64,000 nucleotides of DNA from Brevibacterium limosum (GCF_011617705.1 NZ_CP050154.1:3162001-3226000); one strand, 5' to 3'. Positions 1-8,311 are shown, counted from the first letter of the stretch. Numbers and translations: made by a program. The notes: generated by a model from the sequence alone, not told the origin.

Positions 1-224
1 TGCGGAAGAACTCCTGCACGCGGCTCAAGCGGATTCGGCCCCTTTCGGACTCGGAAACGGACCCCGGTGACGGGATCGCTGGGATGGGAGGGTGAGTTGA
101 AGGCTCCCTTCGATCCTAGTCGGCTGCCGGTGCGGGTCGACGTCTTCCGCCGGTAGGAGTGATCAACCTCGCTCGCCGAGGCGGCCGACCGAGACCGTGA
201 TCACTGCGGTTTCCGTCCTCATCG
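1..224. other. Intergenic leader with no recognised gene
   Basis: No ORF with a credible start, ribosome site or family resemblance was found. The stretch holds one copy of the over-represented 9-mer CCGAGGCGG (176-184). It also has widely spaced inverted arms AGTGATCA (158-165) and TGATCACT (198-205), which lie just past the stop of the sigma-factor gene. The 32-base loop makes this a poor terminator candidate. Confidence 0.4.
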
Positions 225-1424
225 TCAGTCCGGAGGCTTCCGTCCTGGTCGGACCCGTGCCGCCTGCCGGTTGAGGTGGTCGCGTTCGGCTACGCTTGCG
301 GCCCGTTTCGCGGCCAGTGCATAGAGGTCAGCGGCCTTCTCCGACTGTCCTGCCCGTTCGCGCAGATGTGCCTCCACGGCGAAGTAGCGCGGCAGACTCT
401 CCTCCAGCCCCCGCAGTTCGGCCAGACCGGCCGCAGGGCCGTCGGCCTCCCCGACGGCCACGGCCCGGTTGAGGCGCACGATCGGCGTATCGCGCAGGGC
501 CAGCAGCTCGTCGTACCACTCGACGATCTGCACCCAATCGGTGTCGTCGACCTGCTGAGCATCGGCGTGCAGCGCCGCAATCGCCGCCTGTGCCTGATAC
601 TGTCCGAGTTCGTCGCGGGCGAGCGCGGACTGCAGGATCTCGATGCCCTCGCGGATAAGGTGTCGATCCCATCGAGAGCGGTCCTGATCGACCAGGGCGA
701 TGAGTCGACCGGCGGGACCGAACCGGGCGTCGCGACGGGCGTGGTGGAGGAGCATGAGCGCGAGGAGTCCGTCCACCTCGGCGGATTCGATCATCGTCTT
801 CAGCGTCCGGGTCAGTCGGATCGCTTCGGCGACGAGGTCGACGTCGCCCGAGTGGCCCTCGTTGAACACGAGGTAGAGAGTGGTGAGCACCGAGGACAGC
901 TCGCCGAGCCGGTTGAGTCGTGAGCCTGCGATCGTGGATTTGGCGCGGCTGATGCGTTGGGCCATCGTCGCTTCGGGCACCATATAGGCGTCGGCGATCT
1001 GCTTCGTAGTCAGTCCGCCCACCGCCCGCAGGGTCAGGGCCACCGCCGAGGCGGGACTGAGGTCGGGATGGGCGCAGAGGAAGTAGAGATCGAGGGTGTC
1101 ATCGGCGTTCGCGACGCTGTCGGTCCCGGGTTCGGCTGAGGCCCCTGGTTCGGCGAGTGTGGCTGCCATGACCCGTTCCTCGCGTCTCATCCGCGTTCCG
1201 TCGGACCGCACGGTATCGAGGAACTTCCGCCACGCCACTGTCACAAGCCAGCCCTGCCGGTCGCGGGGCGGCTCGGACGGCCACGATCGCAGGGCTGCGA
1301 TGAGGGCGTCCTGAACGGCATCCTCGGCGGTCGCGAAGTCTGCTCCACGACTGACGAGGATGCCGATCACGGCGGGGACGAGCCCACGCAGCTCCGCCTC
1401 GGCGAGGGGATCCGGATCGGTCAT
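225..1424 (-). CDS. ECF42-type RNA polymerase sigma factor (SigJ-like, DUF6596 C-terminus)
   Basis: A 399-residue extracytoplasmic-function sigma factor. Region 2 lies near residues 10-75, with the motif FATAEDAVQDALIAAL and GWLVTVAWRKFLD. Region 4 lies near 110-165, including LTTKQIADAYMVPEATMAQRISRAK. About 220 further residues form a helical TPR-like tail. This long tail, together with an adjacent DGPF/YCII gene, is the hallmark of group ECF42. There is no anti-sigma factor gene nearby, as is usual for the group. The gene is second in an operon, 24 bases downstream of the YCII gene, and is probably transcribed from the ECF42-like promoter at 1912-1938, so autoregulation is expected. The genes it controls cannot be read from the sequence. 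Confidence 0.9.
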   Translation of the reverse strand: MTDPDPLAEAELRGLVPAVIGILVSRGADFATAEDAVQDALIAALRSWPSEPPRDRQGWLVTVAWRKFLDTVRSDGTRMRREERVMAATLAEPGASAEPGTDSVANADDTLDLYFLCAHPDLSPASAVALTLRAVGGLTTKQIADAYMVPEATMAQRISRAKSTIAGSRLNRLGELSSVLTTLYLVFNEGHSGDVDLVAEAIRLTRTLKTMIESAEVDGLLALMLLHHARRDARFGPAGRLIALVDQDRSRWDRHLIREGIEILQSALARDELGQYQAQAAIAALHADAQQVDDTDWVQIVEWYDELLALRDTPIVRLNRAVAVGEADGPAAGLAELRGLEESLPRYFAVEAHLRERAGQSEKAADLYALAAKRAASVAERDHLNRQAARVRPGRKPPD

Positions 1425-1448
1425 AGCGGACTCCGTTCGCGTCCCCGA

Positions 1449-1856
1449 TCACTCGTCCACGTTGGGTGCGTGGTCGAGGAAAGGCCGCAGTTCGAGCCAT
1501 TCGTTGATCGGCTCCCCGCCTTTGCCCGGTGCGGCCGACAGCTCACCGGCGAGTTCGAGGGCACGGTCGTAGTTCTCGACGTCGATGACCATCCACCCGG
1601 CGATGAGGTCCTTCGTCTCGGGGAAGGGACCGTCCGTGACCGGAGGTCTGCCCGGTCCACCCGATTGGACGAAGGTGCCCTCGGGTGAGAGTGCCTGGGA
1701 GTCGACGAATTCGCCGGTGTCCTTGAGTTTGTCGGCGAAGGCGTTCATATACGCCATATGTGCGTCGACCTCGGCGGGGCTCCACTGGTCCATCGGGGTG
1801 TAGTCCATATATTCGCTCGACATCCGATAGTGCTTGAGCATGAGGTACTTGGCCAT
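1449..1856 (-). CDS. YCII-related (DGPF domain) protein, sigma-factor partner
   Basis: A 135-residue alpha/beta protein starting MAKYLMLKHYR and carrying the VTDGPFPETKDLIAGWMVIDVE block (given here in parts: VTDGPF, then ETKDLIAGW) that names the DGPF family. I place the start at the ATG at 1856, not the longer in-frame start at 1886, because AAGGAG stands six bases before it. It is the first gene of a two-gene operon with the ECF42 sigma factor. This pairing is conserved in the group. The biochemical role of DGPF proteins is not established, so only the link to the sigma factor is inferred. Confidence 0.88.
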   Translation of the reverse strand: MAKYLMLKHYRMSSEYMDYTPMDQWSPAEVDAHMAYMNAFADKLKDTGEFVDSQALSPEGTFVQSGGPGRPPVTDGPFPETKDLIAGWMVIDVENYDRALELAGELSAAPGKGGEPINEWLELRPFLDHAPNVDE

Positions 1857-1911
1857 GATGGTCTCCTTGTCTTGTGTCGCTCGCACGGGGTGTGCTCGCT
1901 GACGTATCTGG

Positions 1912-1938
1912 GACGCAGCCGGACGAGTGTTCTCGACA
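1912..1938 (-). promoter_or_regulatory. ECF42-type promoter for the YCII-sigma operon
   Basis: Read on the minus strand, TGTCGA (1938-1933) is followed after exactly 17 bases by CGTC (1915-1912). TGTCGA at -35 and CGTC or CGAC at -10 is the promoter pattern I recall for ECF42 factors. The element ends 55 bases before the start of the YCII gene. Predicted from sequence only. Confidence 0.55.
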
Positions 1939-2132
1939 TCAGCGGCGAAGATCTCTCGGTTTCATTCTGCTCAGGTCGTCGAACACAGTCCCAGAATAGG
2001 CCGATGTGTCCGTCCTGGAACATGCGTCACCGGATGCGAACACAGATCGGCCCAGGCCACGGCTCTGCGTTGAGAAGCTTGTCAGGTACGAAACACCGAC
2101 CGCTTGAACGCACATGAGTCCAGGAGCAGATC

Positions 2133-2807
2133 ATGAAGACACAGACACTTCTCAAGACCATCACCGTTGCCGGAGCCCTCGCCGCGACCCTGACGCTCTC
2201 GGCCTGCGATATGCACATCTCGTTCGGCCAGGAGGGTCAGGGCCAGGAACAGGATGGCCAGCGGGCACAGGGGCAGCAGACCGAGAACAGCTCCGAGACG
2301 ACCGTCGGAGACCAGACAACGGATACGGGCTCCACCTCGGACTCCGCCACCGACGGTGCGGGGTCGACCGGCACGACGAACAACGGCACGGCCGATAACG
2401 GCAGCGGCGGATCCTCGGATTCCTCCAGCTCCTCCTCGGCGAGTGATTCCTCCACCTCGGCCAGGTCGTCATCGAACGGTTCCGCCTCGACCGGATCCTC
2501 CTCGTCGAGCGACACGACCGACGGCTACCAGGGTCCGCGGATCGGTGAAGAGGGAGTCGAGCTCGATGCGGACGGCAACGGCAAGATCCCCGCGGACGTG
2601 CTCGAGAAGGACATCGAACACGCCTATGCCAAGCAGGGCACCACGGTCGACACGGTCGACTGCTACTCGGACCTGCGGATCTATTCCCACAGCGGCTCGC
2701 AGTCCTGCACCGTCACCGCGGCCGGAAAGAATCACTACGGCACCGTGAAGATCACCTCGGCGTCGCAGTCCGGCATCGGCTACAGCCTCGAATTCCCGAA
2801 CATCTGA
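2133..2807 (+). CDS. DUF4333-domain lipoprotein with Ser-rich linker
   Basis: A 224-residue exported lipoprotein. Residues 1-25 form a lipoprotein signal peptide ending in the lipobox LTLSAC, with lipidated Cys25. Residues about 35-130 are a low-complexity Ser/Thr/Gly/Asp/Gln linker that probably spans the cell wall. The C-terminal part, about 150-224, resembles the actinobacterial DUF4333 domain and has its two cysteines (VDCYSDL and QSCTVT), which are likely to form a disulfide. GGAG at 2122-2125 precedes the ATG. Monocistronic, followed by a strong hairpin at 2884-2916. The function of DUF4333 is unknown. Confidence 0.8.
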   Translation: MKTQTLLKTITVAGALAATLTLSACDMHISFGQEGQGQEQDGQRAQGQQTENSSETTVGDQTTDTGSTSDSATDGAGSTGTTNNGTADNGSGGSSDSSSSSSASDSSTSARSSSNGSASTGSSSSSDTTDGYQGPRIGEEGVELDADGNGKIPADVLEKDIEHAYAKQGTTVDTVDCYSDLRIYSHSGSQSCTVTAAGKNHYGTVKITSASQSGIGYSLEFPNI

Positions 2808-2883
2808 GCCGGCGCTGCTCGGTCGCGTCCCTGACGCGACCTCCCCGACCCGCTGCCCTCGAGCGTCTCGCATCCCCCGACTC

Positions 2884-2916
2884 GCACTCCCCTGGACACC
2901 GCGACCAGGGGAGTGC
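2884..2916 (+). terminator. Hairpin terminator after the DUF4333 lipoprotein
   Basis: Perfect 12-base arms, GCACTCCCCTGG (2884-2895) and CCAGGGGAGTGC (2905-2916), enclose a nine-base loop. There is no clear T-run. It lies 77 bases past the stop codon. Confidence 0.6.
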
Positions 2917-3067
2917 GTTCGTCGCGGTCTGGAACAAGTCCGCATTTTCCATTGTTGTGCCCACTGTGGGCGTCGGCCCAACCGCAAGTCGGCCTCGTCG
3001 TGCTGGCCAGCCGCGTCCATGTCAGATTCGACAATCTCACCGATCACAACCGACAAGGAGCACCACC

Positions 3068-3601
3068 ATGGCACTCTCTGACAAGAAGATCGCATTCCTC
3101 CTCACCAGCGGCGTCGAGCAGGTCGAACTGACCAGCCCGCGCGCTGCCCTGGACGAAGCCGGTGCGACGACCGTCATCGTCTCCCCCTCGGAGGGGACTC
3201 TGCAGGCGATGGAAGGCGATTGGGAGCATGCGAAGACCTTCGACGTCGACGTTCCCGTCGCCGAGGCCTCCGTCGATGACTTCGACGCCCTCGTCCTGCC
3301 CGGCGGCACCCTCAACGCCGACGCTCTGCGCCTGAATGAGGACGCAGTCAACCTCGTCAAGGCGTTCTTCGCCGCCGACAAACCGGTCGCCGCGATCTGC
3401 CACGCACCGTGGATCCTCGCCGAGGCGGGAGTGGCGAAGGGACGGAATCTGACGTCCTTCATCTCGACGAAGACCGACCTCATCAACGCCGGTGCCGACT
3501 GGACCGACACCGAGGTGGTCATCGACGGCAACCTCATCACCTCGCGCAATCCCGGCGACCTCGACGCATTCAACAAGGCGATCGCCGACAAGTTCAGCTG
3601 A
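3068..3601 (+). CDS. DJ-1/PfpI family protein (type 1 glutamine amidotransferase fold)
   Basis: A 177-residue cytosolic protein of the PfpI/YhbO/DJ-1 superfamily. It has the family's LVLPGG loop (76-80) and the nucleophile elbow AICHAPW, with Cys111 followed by His112. Members act as deglycases, chaperones or peptidases; which applies here cannot be told. The start at 3068 (MALSDKKIAF) is chosen over an upstream in-frame ATG at 2957. AAGGAG lies eight bases before it and the N-terminal strand of the fold begins there. An imperfect hairpin at 3627-3653 follows. Probably monocistronic. Confidence 0.88.
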   Translation: MALSDKKIAFLLTSGVEQVELTSPRAALDEAGATTVIVSPSEGTLQAMEGDWEHAKTFDVDVPVAEASVDDFDALVLPGGTLNADALRLNEDAVNLVKAFFAADKPVAAICHAPWILAEAGVAKGRNLTSFISTKTDLINAGADWTDTEVVIDGNLITSRNPGDLDAFNKAIADKFS

Positions 3602-3626
3602 GCGGTCGGACATACCCTTCGACGAA

Positions 3627-3653
3627 CTCCCCCGGAACGATCGTTTCGGGGAG
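3627..3653 (+). terminator. Hairpin after the PfpI gene
   Basis: Nearly complementary arms of 13-14 bases meet at ACGATCGT: CTCCCCCGGAACGA on the left and TCGTTTCGGGGAG on the right. It lies 25 bases after the stop codon and 50 bases before the next gene. Confidence 0.5.
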
Positions 3654-3703
3654 CTCCTCTGTTCGTCACCCGCGGTCTTGACAGCCGCGCATATGATCTA
3701 CTC

Positions 3704-5287
3704 ATGCCAGCTTCCCCGTTCGTCAAGGCGACGACTCCTGCCCTCGCGGCACTGCTCATCGGGCTCCTCCTCATCCTGTGCACCACACCGTCTCCAGCGC
3801 ATGCGGCATATCCGACGTCGGGTGCGATCGGCAAGATACACACATCGCTCGGCGGGAAAGGCGGAAAGCTCGGCCCGGCCACCGGCCCGCAGCGGTGCAC
3901 ACTGATCCAGAAGGGCTGCTATCAGCCGTTCAAGCACGGCAGCATCCACTGGACGAAGGCCACGGGCGCGCACGCCACGTGGGGCGCCATCCGCACGGCA
4001 TGGAAGAAGTCCGGTTGGGAGCGCGGAACTCTGGGATATCCGACGAGCAATGAGTATCGGTCCGGCTCCGAAATCAGGCAGAAGTTCCAGCACGGCATCA
4101 TCGTGTGGACGGCGAAGTCCGGTGCGAAGGTGAAGCTCATGAAGTCGGCGAAGGCACCGTCGTCGTTCGCGATCACGGGGTCGGGGTTCGGCCATGGGGT
4201 CGGGATGAGCCAGTACGGGGCGCGCGGAATGGCTGCGGCCGGGAAGACGTCGACGCAGATCCTTCAGCACTACTACACCGGCGCGAAGGTCACGACGATG
4301 ACGAAGAACGCCGACACCGACCTCAAGGTGCAGCTGCTGACCGGGAAGAAGTCGGTGACGGTCACTCCACGCTCCGGTCGTCTCCGGGTCGCAGTCGGGT
4401 CGAAGACCGTGGAGTCGGGCTCGAAGATCTCGATCGAACGCACCTCGTCCGGCATGATCAAGGCGATGGTCGGGTCGCAGAGCTATTCGGGGTCGAAGAT
4501 CGTCGTCGAATGGCAGGGCACCCGGTATTGGAAGGGCTCCTCGGCGACGACGGTGTCAGTCAGCGGAGCGCAGAACGGGGCGACCGGCACCTACCGTCAC
4601 GGTCGCCTCGAGATCAGTCAGCTGAAGAGCACGCTCAATGTCATCAACGTCCTGGGTCTCAACAAGGAGTACCTGCCCGGCATCGCCGAGATGCCCGCGT
4701 CCTGGCAGTCCGAGGCTCTGCGCAGTCAGGCCATCGCCTCCCGCACCTACGCTTACCGCAACCTCGGCGCCGCGAAGCCGGCGTGTGGCTGCCATGTCTA
4801 CGACGAGGTGGCCTCCCAGCGTTTCCTCGGGTGGACTCATGAGAACGCGAGCGACTCCGGTCCCTGGCGCAGAGCCGTGGCCGCGACCCAGACCACGAGC
4901 GGGTCGACGGTGAAGTCGGCTCGTGTCGTCACGTACAAGGGCAGCCTCATCGACGCTGTCTATTCCTCGTCGGCCGGAAACAAGACGCATTCCGCCGCCG
5001 AGGTGTGGGGGTCGTCCGTGCCCTACCTGGTTTCGGTCGATGACTCTCCGTCGAGGTATGCCTCGGCGAAGAACCCGAACGCCTCATGGTCGGTGACGAT
5101 CAAGCAGGCCGATATGGCACGGGCATTCGGTCTGGCAGACGTCCGTTCCCTGTCCGTGTCGAAGACCGGTTCGGGTTTGGTGAAGACGGTGAAGGCCACC
5201 TCGGGGAAGGGAAAGACCATAAGTCGCACCGGCGATCAGCTGCGAACGAAGCTGAAGCTCAAGTCCGCATCGTTCAACGTGAAGTGA
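3704..5287 (+). CDS. Secreted SpoIID/LytB-domain protein with LGFP-type repeats
   Basis: A 527-residue secreted protein. Residues 1-34 are a signal peptide with cleavage after AHA. Residues 35-145 hold two LGFP-like units (GGKLGPATGPQ and RGTLGYPTSNEYR), a wall-binding repeat of actinobacteria. Next comes the block GFGHGVGMSQYGA near 159-171 with ILQHYYTG. The SpoIID core follows near 300-480, with EYLPGIAEMPASW, LRSQAIASRTYA and VYSSSAGNKTHSA. SpoIID-type proteins cut or bind denuded peptidoglycan, so a role in wall remodelling is likely. The GHGVGMSQ block precedes the core here, whereas in Bacillus SpoIID it lies at the end. A 28-bp tandem repeat begins at the stop codon. Confidence 0.85.
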   Translation: MPASPFVKATTPALAALLIGLLLILCTTPSPAHAAYPTSGAIGKIHTSLGGKGGKLGPATGPQRCTLIQKGCYQPFKHGSIHWTKATGAHATWGAIRTAWKKSGWERGTLGYPTSNEYRSGSEIRQKFQHGIIVWTAKSGAKVKLMKSAKAPSSFAITGSGFGHGVGMSQYGARGMAAAGKTSTQILQHYYTGAKVTTMTKNADTDLKVQLLTGKKSVTVTPRSGRLRVAVGSKTVESGSKISIERTSSGMIKAMVGSQSYSGSKIVVEWQGTRYWKGSSATTVSVSGAQNGATGTYRHGRLEISQLKSTLNVINVLGLNKEYLPGIAEMPASWQSEALRSQAIASRTYAYRNLGAAKPACGCHVYDEVASQRFLGWTHENASDSGPWRRAVAATQTTSGSTVKSARVVTYKGSLIDAVYSSSAGNKTHSAAEVWGSSVPYLVSVDDSPSRYASAKNPNASWSVTIKQADMARAFGLADVRSLSVSKTGSGLVKTVKATSGKGKTISRTGDQLRTKLKLKSASFNVK

Positions 5288-5363
5288 CCACGACCGACCG
5301 AGCTCAGCGAGCCGACCACGACCGACCGAGCTCAGCGAGCCGACCACGACCGACCGAGCTCAG
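5286..5363. repeat. 28-bp direct repeat, nearly three copies, at the spoIID-domain gene stop
   Basis: Copies at 5286-5312, 5313-5340 and 5341-5363 (the last one partial) are identical over their shared length; the unit begins CGACCACGACCGACCGAGCT. The array starts inside the stop codon of the SpoIID-domain gene and runs into the left arm of the long hairpin at 5359-5426. Confidence 0.9.
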
Positions 5364-5426
5364 GTAACGCGAAACTCGAAAAAGTCGTCACTGGTGGCGA
5401 CTTTTTCGAGTTTCGCGTTACCTGAG
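5359..5426. repeat. Long perfect palindrome (family A, copy 1), probable terminator
   Basis: Two perfect 29-base arms, beginning CTCAGGTAACGCGAAACTCG (5359-5387) and mirrored at 5398-5426, enclose a ten-base loop. A diverged relative lies at 36781-36848. It is placed between the SpoIID-domain gene on the plus strand and the tRNA-Ser on the minus strand, so it could stop transcription from both sides. Confidence 0.85.
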
Positions 5427-5548
5427 GGATTCTGACCGGCGGGTTCACACTCCGGCGGGGGTGAGCAGTCCCTTGTTGACGAGTTCGGCTTCCTTCTCGC
5501 GCACGATGACGGGGAGAAAGGATCGGGGCGAAGTGAGAGCGTAACGGC

Positions 5549-5586
5549 GAAGTCCCGGCCCGCAGGATCTGCGAGACCGGGACTTC
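5549..5586 (-). terminator. Hairpin downstream of tRNA-Ser
   Basis: Perfect ten-base arms GAAGTCCCGG (5549-5558) and CCGGGACTTC (5577-5586) lie directly after the tRNA 3' end on the minus strand. Confidence 0.5.
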
Positions 5587-5588
5587 CG

Positions 5589-5676
5589 TGGCGGAGGATA
5601 GGGGATTCGAACCCCTGAGGGCGTTAACCCAACCCGCGTTCCAGGCGAGCGCCATAGGCCACTAGGCGAATCCTCC
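5589..5676 (-). tRNA. tRNA-Ser (anticodon GGA), CCA encoded
   Basis: Reading the minus strand from 5676, the acceptor arm GGAGGAT pairs with ATCCTCC. The anticodon stem CTCGC/GCGGG holds the loop CTGGAAC with anticodon GGA, which reads UCC and UCU serine codons. A long variable arm typical of serine tRNA and the T loop GTTCGAATC follow. The discriminator G (5592) is followed by genomic CCA (5591-5589). Confidence 0.95.
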
Positions 5677-5945
5677 GCGAATCAGCTTATCCGAGTCATG
5701 ACGACAATGCGAAATCGCCGTGGCCGAGTGTGAAGCATCCCACTTCCCGCAGGTGAACAGGCGCTCCGGTCAGCGACCGCTCGCAGCAGCCGGAGTCTGG
5801 AGTGCGCACCCGGAGCTTGGCATCTGCTCCGAGTGAGCCGTGGGGTATCCCGCACCTCAGGGAATCGGCATAGGCTTGCCGTGAGCAGTGCGCGAAGCAG
5901 TCTCAGCCGACTCCGCTCAGGCACGTTCCCGACCGAGGAGTCCTC

Positions 5946-6388
5946 GTGAAATTCATGCTCATCATGCGCACGGTCGATCAGGTCGCCGTCGAACGAATGG
6001 CCGAAGCCGACTTCAACGAGATGATCGCCGCCATGGGCACCTACAACGAATCGATGATCAACGCCGGCGTCCTGTCCGACGGCGCCGGCCTGGCCGATCC
6101 GTCCGAAGGCGCCGTCGTCGACTTCTCCGGCAGCGAACCGACAACCGCCCCCGGTGCCTATGGCAACCTGAGGGAGCTGTTCAACAGGTTCTGGGTCATC
6201 GAGGTCGCCTCCCAGGGCGAAGCCATCGACTGGGCGAAGCCATCGACTGGGCGAAGAAGGCGCCCCTGGACGCAGGTTCCCAGATCGAGGTCCGGCGGAT
6301 CAACGGCCCCGAGGACTTCCCCGAAGACAACGAATGGATCCAGAAAGAACAGGAATGGATCGAGCAGGGTCGCCTCAACAACGGCTGA
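5946..6388 (+). pseudogene. YCII-related (DGPF) gene, frameshifted by a 17-bp tandem duplication
   Basis: The GTG at 5946, preceded by GAGGAG, opens a YCII-like protein (MKFMLIMRTVDQ ... FWVIEVASQGEAIDWAK). The 17-base unit GCCATCGACTGGGCGAA occurs twice in a row (6222-6238 and 6239-6255) and throws the frame. The rest of the family domain (KAPLDAGSQIEVRRINGPED) continues in another frame and ends at 6388. Removing one copy restores a single ORF of about 141 residues. As it stands, translation runs on in the wrong frame to 6494, into the SRP RNA gene. I call it a recent pseudogene; reversible on/off switching by loss of one copy is possible. Confidence 0.85.
6222..6255. repeat. 17-bp tandem duplication inside the YCII gene
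   Basis: Two exact adjacent copies of GCCATCGACTGGGCGAA. The length is not a multiple of three, so it causes the frameshift in the surrounding gene. Confidence 0.95.
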
Positions 6389-6467
6389 GTCCCGTCGATT
6401 CGAACGACCGTGTGGCCCCGCCCACTCGTTTTGTCCACCGAGGCCGCTCTCGACTAGACTGATTCGT

Positions 6468-6555
6468 GGCTCCCCGTGCGGCGTCATCTTGTGAACTCCC
6501 CCAGGGCCGGAAGGCAGCAAGGGTAAGCGAGCTCTGTCGGGTGCACGGGGAGTCC
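6468..6555 (+). ncRNA. ffs: Signal recognition particle RNA, small bacterial type (4.5S RNA)
   Basis: About 88 bases. The terminal stem GGCTCCCCGTGC pairs with GCACGGGGAGTC. The apical domain has the conserved internal-loop strand AGGGCCGGAAGGCAGCAAGG with the GGAA tetraloop and the AGCAA side that binds Ffh. No protein gene is needed to explain the block; an out-of-frame tail of the preceding YCII gene merely overlaps it. Confidence 0.95.
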
Positions 6556-6740
6556 TCTATTCCCCAAGATCACAATTCCACAACTCCCCTTATCCCCCGT
6601 CAGCCCAGGTCAGCTCTGCCTCCGCAGCCTTCCGGACGCCAGAATCGGGGCCGAGAAGCGAATTCGTTAATACTTTCGTGATTTTGCTTCATTACCATTA
6701 TTCGCAGTTCTCATCCCTGTGTTTTAACGAGGTTTCCCTG

Positions 6741-8264
6741 TTGTCCACAAAGATCCAAGGGGCCCTTGCCGCCCTTTCGGCGCTGGCCCTGCTCACGGCG
6801 TGCACGCCGTCGAGCAACGATCCCGATGCGACCCGCAATGGCGCGAACAAGACCGCCGAGGCGGCCGCAGAACCCGTGTTCCGCGTCGGAGCCGTCACCG
6901 ACGAAGCCGCAGAGTCCGCGTCCGAATCGACTCCGACATCGCAGCCCAGTGAGGATGCGACATCTCAGCCCAGTGCGGGCGCGACCTCCGCTGCGGATCC
7001 GAGTCCGTCCCCCGATTCAGCCGCCTCGATCCCCGGCGCAGAGGACTTCGGCAAAGTGACCGAATCCGGAGACGAGATCGACCTCGACCCCGGCCAGCGC
7101 ATCGGCATCTCCGTTGAGAACGCCGACCTCAGTGACGTCTCCGTCACCGAGGAGGCCCACCCCCGGATCGCACACGATCCCGGCACATTCTTCGACGCTT
7201 CCGGAACCGCACTCGAGACCGATGAGAATGCTCGGGCCGGTGCGTCGACCCCGAGCTCCACCGAGTCCGAGCCCAGCGACGATGAAACGAAGGACAGCGG
7301 AACAGAGAACGAGGACGACGCCGAGGCGGTATCCGCCCCGGCAGAGTCCGCGGCCTGGATCTCGAGCTACGGCCTCGTCGCCGACAGTGAATACACCGTG
7401 AAGGCCACCGCCACCACGGACGGTGGTGACGAGGTCGACTTCGATGCCACGATCACCGTCGGTGCCAGCGACGGAGCACCGATGTCGGTGCGCACAACGC
7501 TCGCCGATGATCAGACGGTCGGCGTCGCCGCCCCCATCATGCTCAACTTCGGTTCCACCGTGTCCAAGGAATTCCGTGACGATGTGGAACGTCGCCTCTC
7601 GGTCAAGGTCACCGACGAGGACGGCAGGGAACGGAAGGTCGACGGCTCATGGGGCTGGCTCTATGACGACCCGCAGTCCCGACTGCACTTCCGACCGAAG
7701 GAATTCTGGCCCGCCCATTCGAAGGTCTCCGTCGATGCTCCTCTCAAGGACGTGCCGACGGGTGAGAACAGTGTGGGTCAGAACGACCTCACACTCGATT
7801 TCGAGATCGGACGCAAACAGGTCGTCGAGGCCGATGTGAAGACCCACCGCATGACCGTCACCCGAGACGGCAAGACGGTCATGGACTTCCCGGCCTCCCT
7901 CGGCGCCCCGAAGTCCCCGTCGTACAACGGCACGCATGTGGTGATGTCGAAGGCCGCCGACTACACGATGACATCCGAGCAGTGGGACTACGAGACCGAT
8001 GTGCAGTGGGCCGTGCGCATCCACAACAACGGCGAGTTCATCCACGCCGCCCCGTGGTCTGCCGGCGTCCAGGGCTCGCAGAACGTCTCGCACGGCTGCA
8101 TCAACCTCACCACCCAGCGGGCGAAGGAGTATTACGACTCCGCGATCTTCGGCGACCCGGTCGAGGTCACCGGTTCGCATGTGAGCCTGTCGACCAACGA
8201 CAGCGACATCTCGGACTGGGTCTATTCCTGGAATGAATGGAAGAAGCTGAGCGCCCTCGACTGA
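6741..8264 (+). CDS. L,D-transpeptidase lipoprotein (YkuD domain, LdtMt2-like)
   Basis: A 507-residue envelope enzyme that forms 3-3 cross-links in peptidoglycan. I use the TTG at 6741, which follows ACGAGG, because it gives a short lipoprotein signal (STKIQG ... LLTAC, lipid Cys near 21). A long Ser/Thr/Glu/Asp-rich linker follows. Then come Ig-like domains: the second (PIMLNFGSTVSKEFRDD ... HSKVSVDAPL) matches those of mycobacterial Ldt proteins. The C-terminal YkuD domain has HAAPWSAGVQG and the catalytic signature SHGCINL with Cys453. Monocistronic, and convergent with the siderophore-binding gene. Confidence 0.9.
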   Translation: MSTKIQGALAALSALALLTACTPSSNDPDATRNGANKTAEAAAEPVFRVGAVTDEAAESASESTPTSQPSEDATSQPSAGATSAADPSPSPDSAASIPGAEDFGKVTESGDEIDLDPGQRIGISVENADLSDVSVTEEAHPRIAHDPGTFFDASGTALETDENARAGASTPSSTESEPSDDETKDSGTENEDDAEAVSAPAESAAWISSYGLVADSEYTVKATATTDGGDEVDFDATITVGASDGAPMSVRTTLADDQTVGVAAPIMLNFGSTVSKEFRDDVERRLSVKVTDEDGRERKVDGSWGWLYDDPQSRLHFRPKEFWPAHSKVSVDAPLKDVPTGENSVGQNDLTLDFEIGRKQVVEADVKTHRMTVTRDGKTVMDFPASLGAPKSPSYNGTHVVMSKAADYTMTSEQWDYETDVQWAVRIHNNGEFIHAAPWSAGVQGSQNVSHGCINLTTQRAKEYYDSAIFGDPVEVTGSHVSLSTNDSDISDWVYSWNEWKKLSALD

Positions 8265-8311
8265 GAGCGCCCAGCTTGCCTGTCTGACTCGACCGGGCCT
8301 TCGCCGTCGAC

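Noticed and set aside
158-205. AGTGATCA...TGATCACT inverted arms as a terminator
   Set aside because: The arms are short and the loop is 32 bases, so a stable terminator is unlikely.
5332-5655. 107-codon minus-strand frame across tRNA-Ser
   Set aside because: It overlaps the tRNA and the palindrome; the apparent protein is a translation of those RNAs and repeats.
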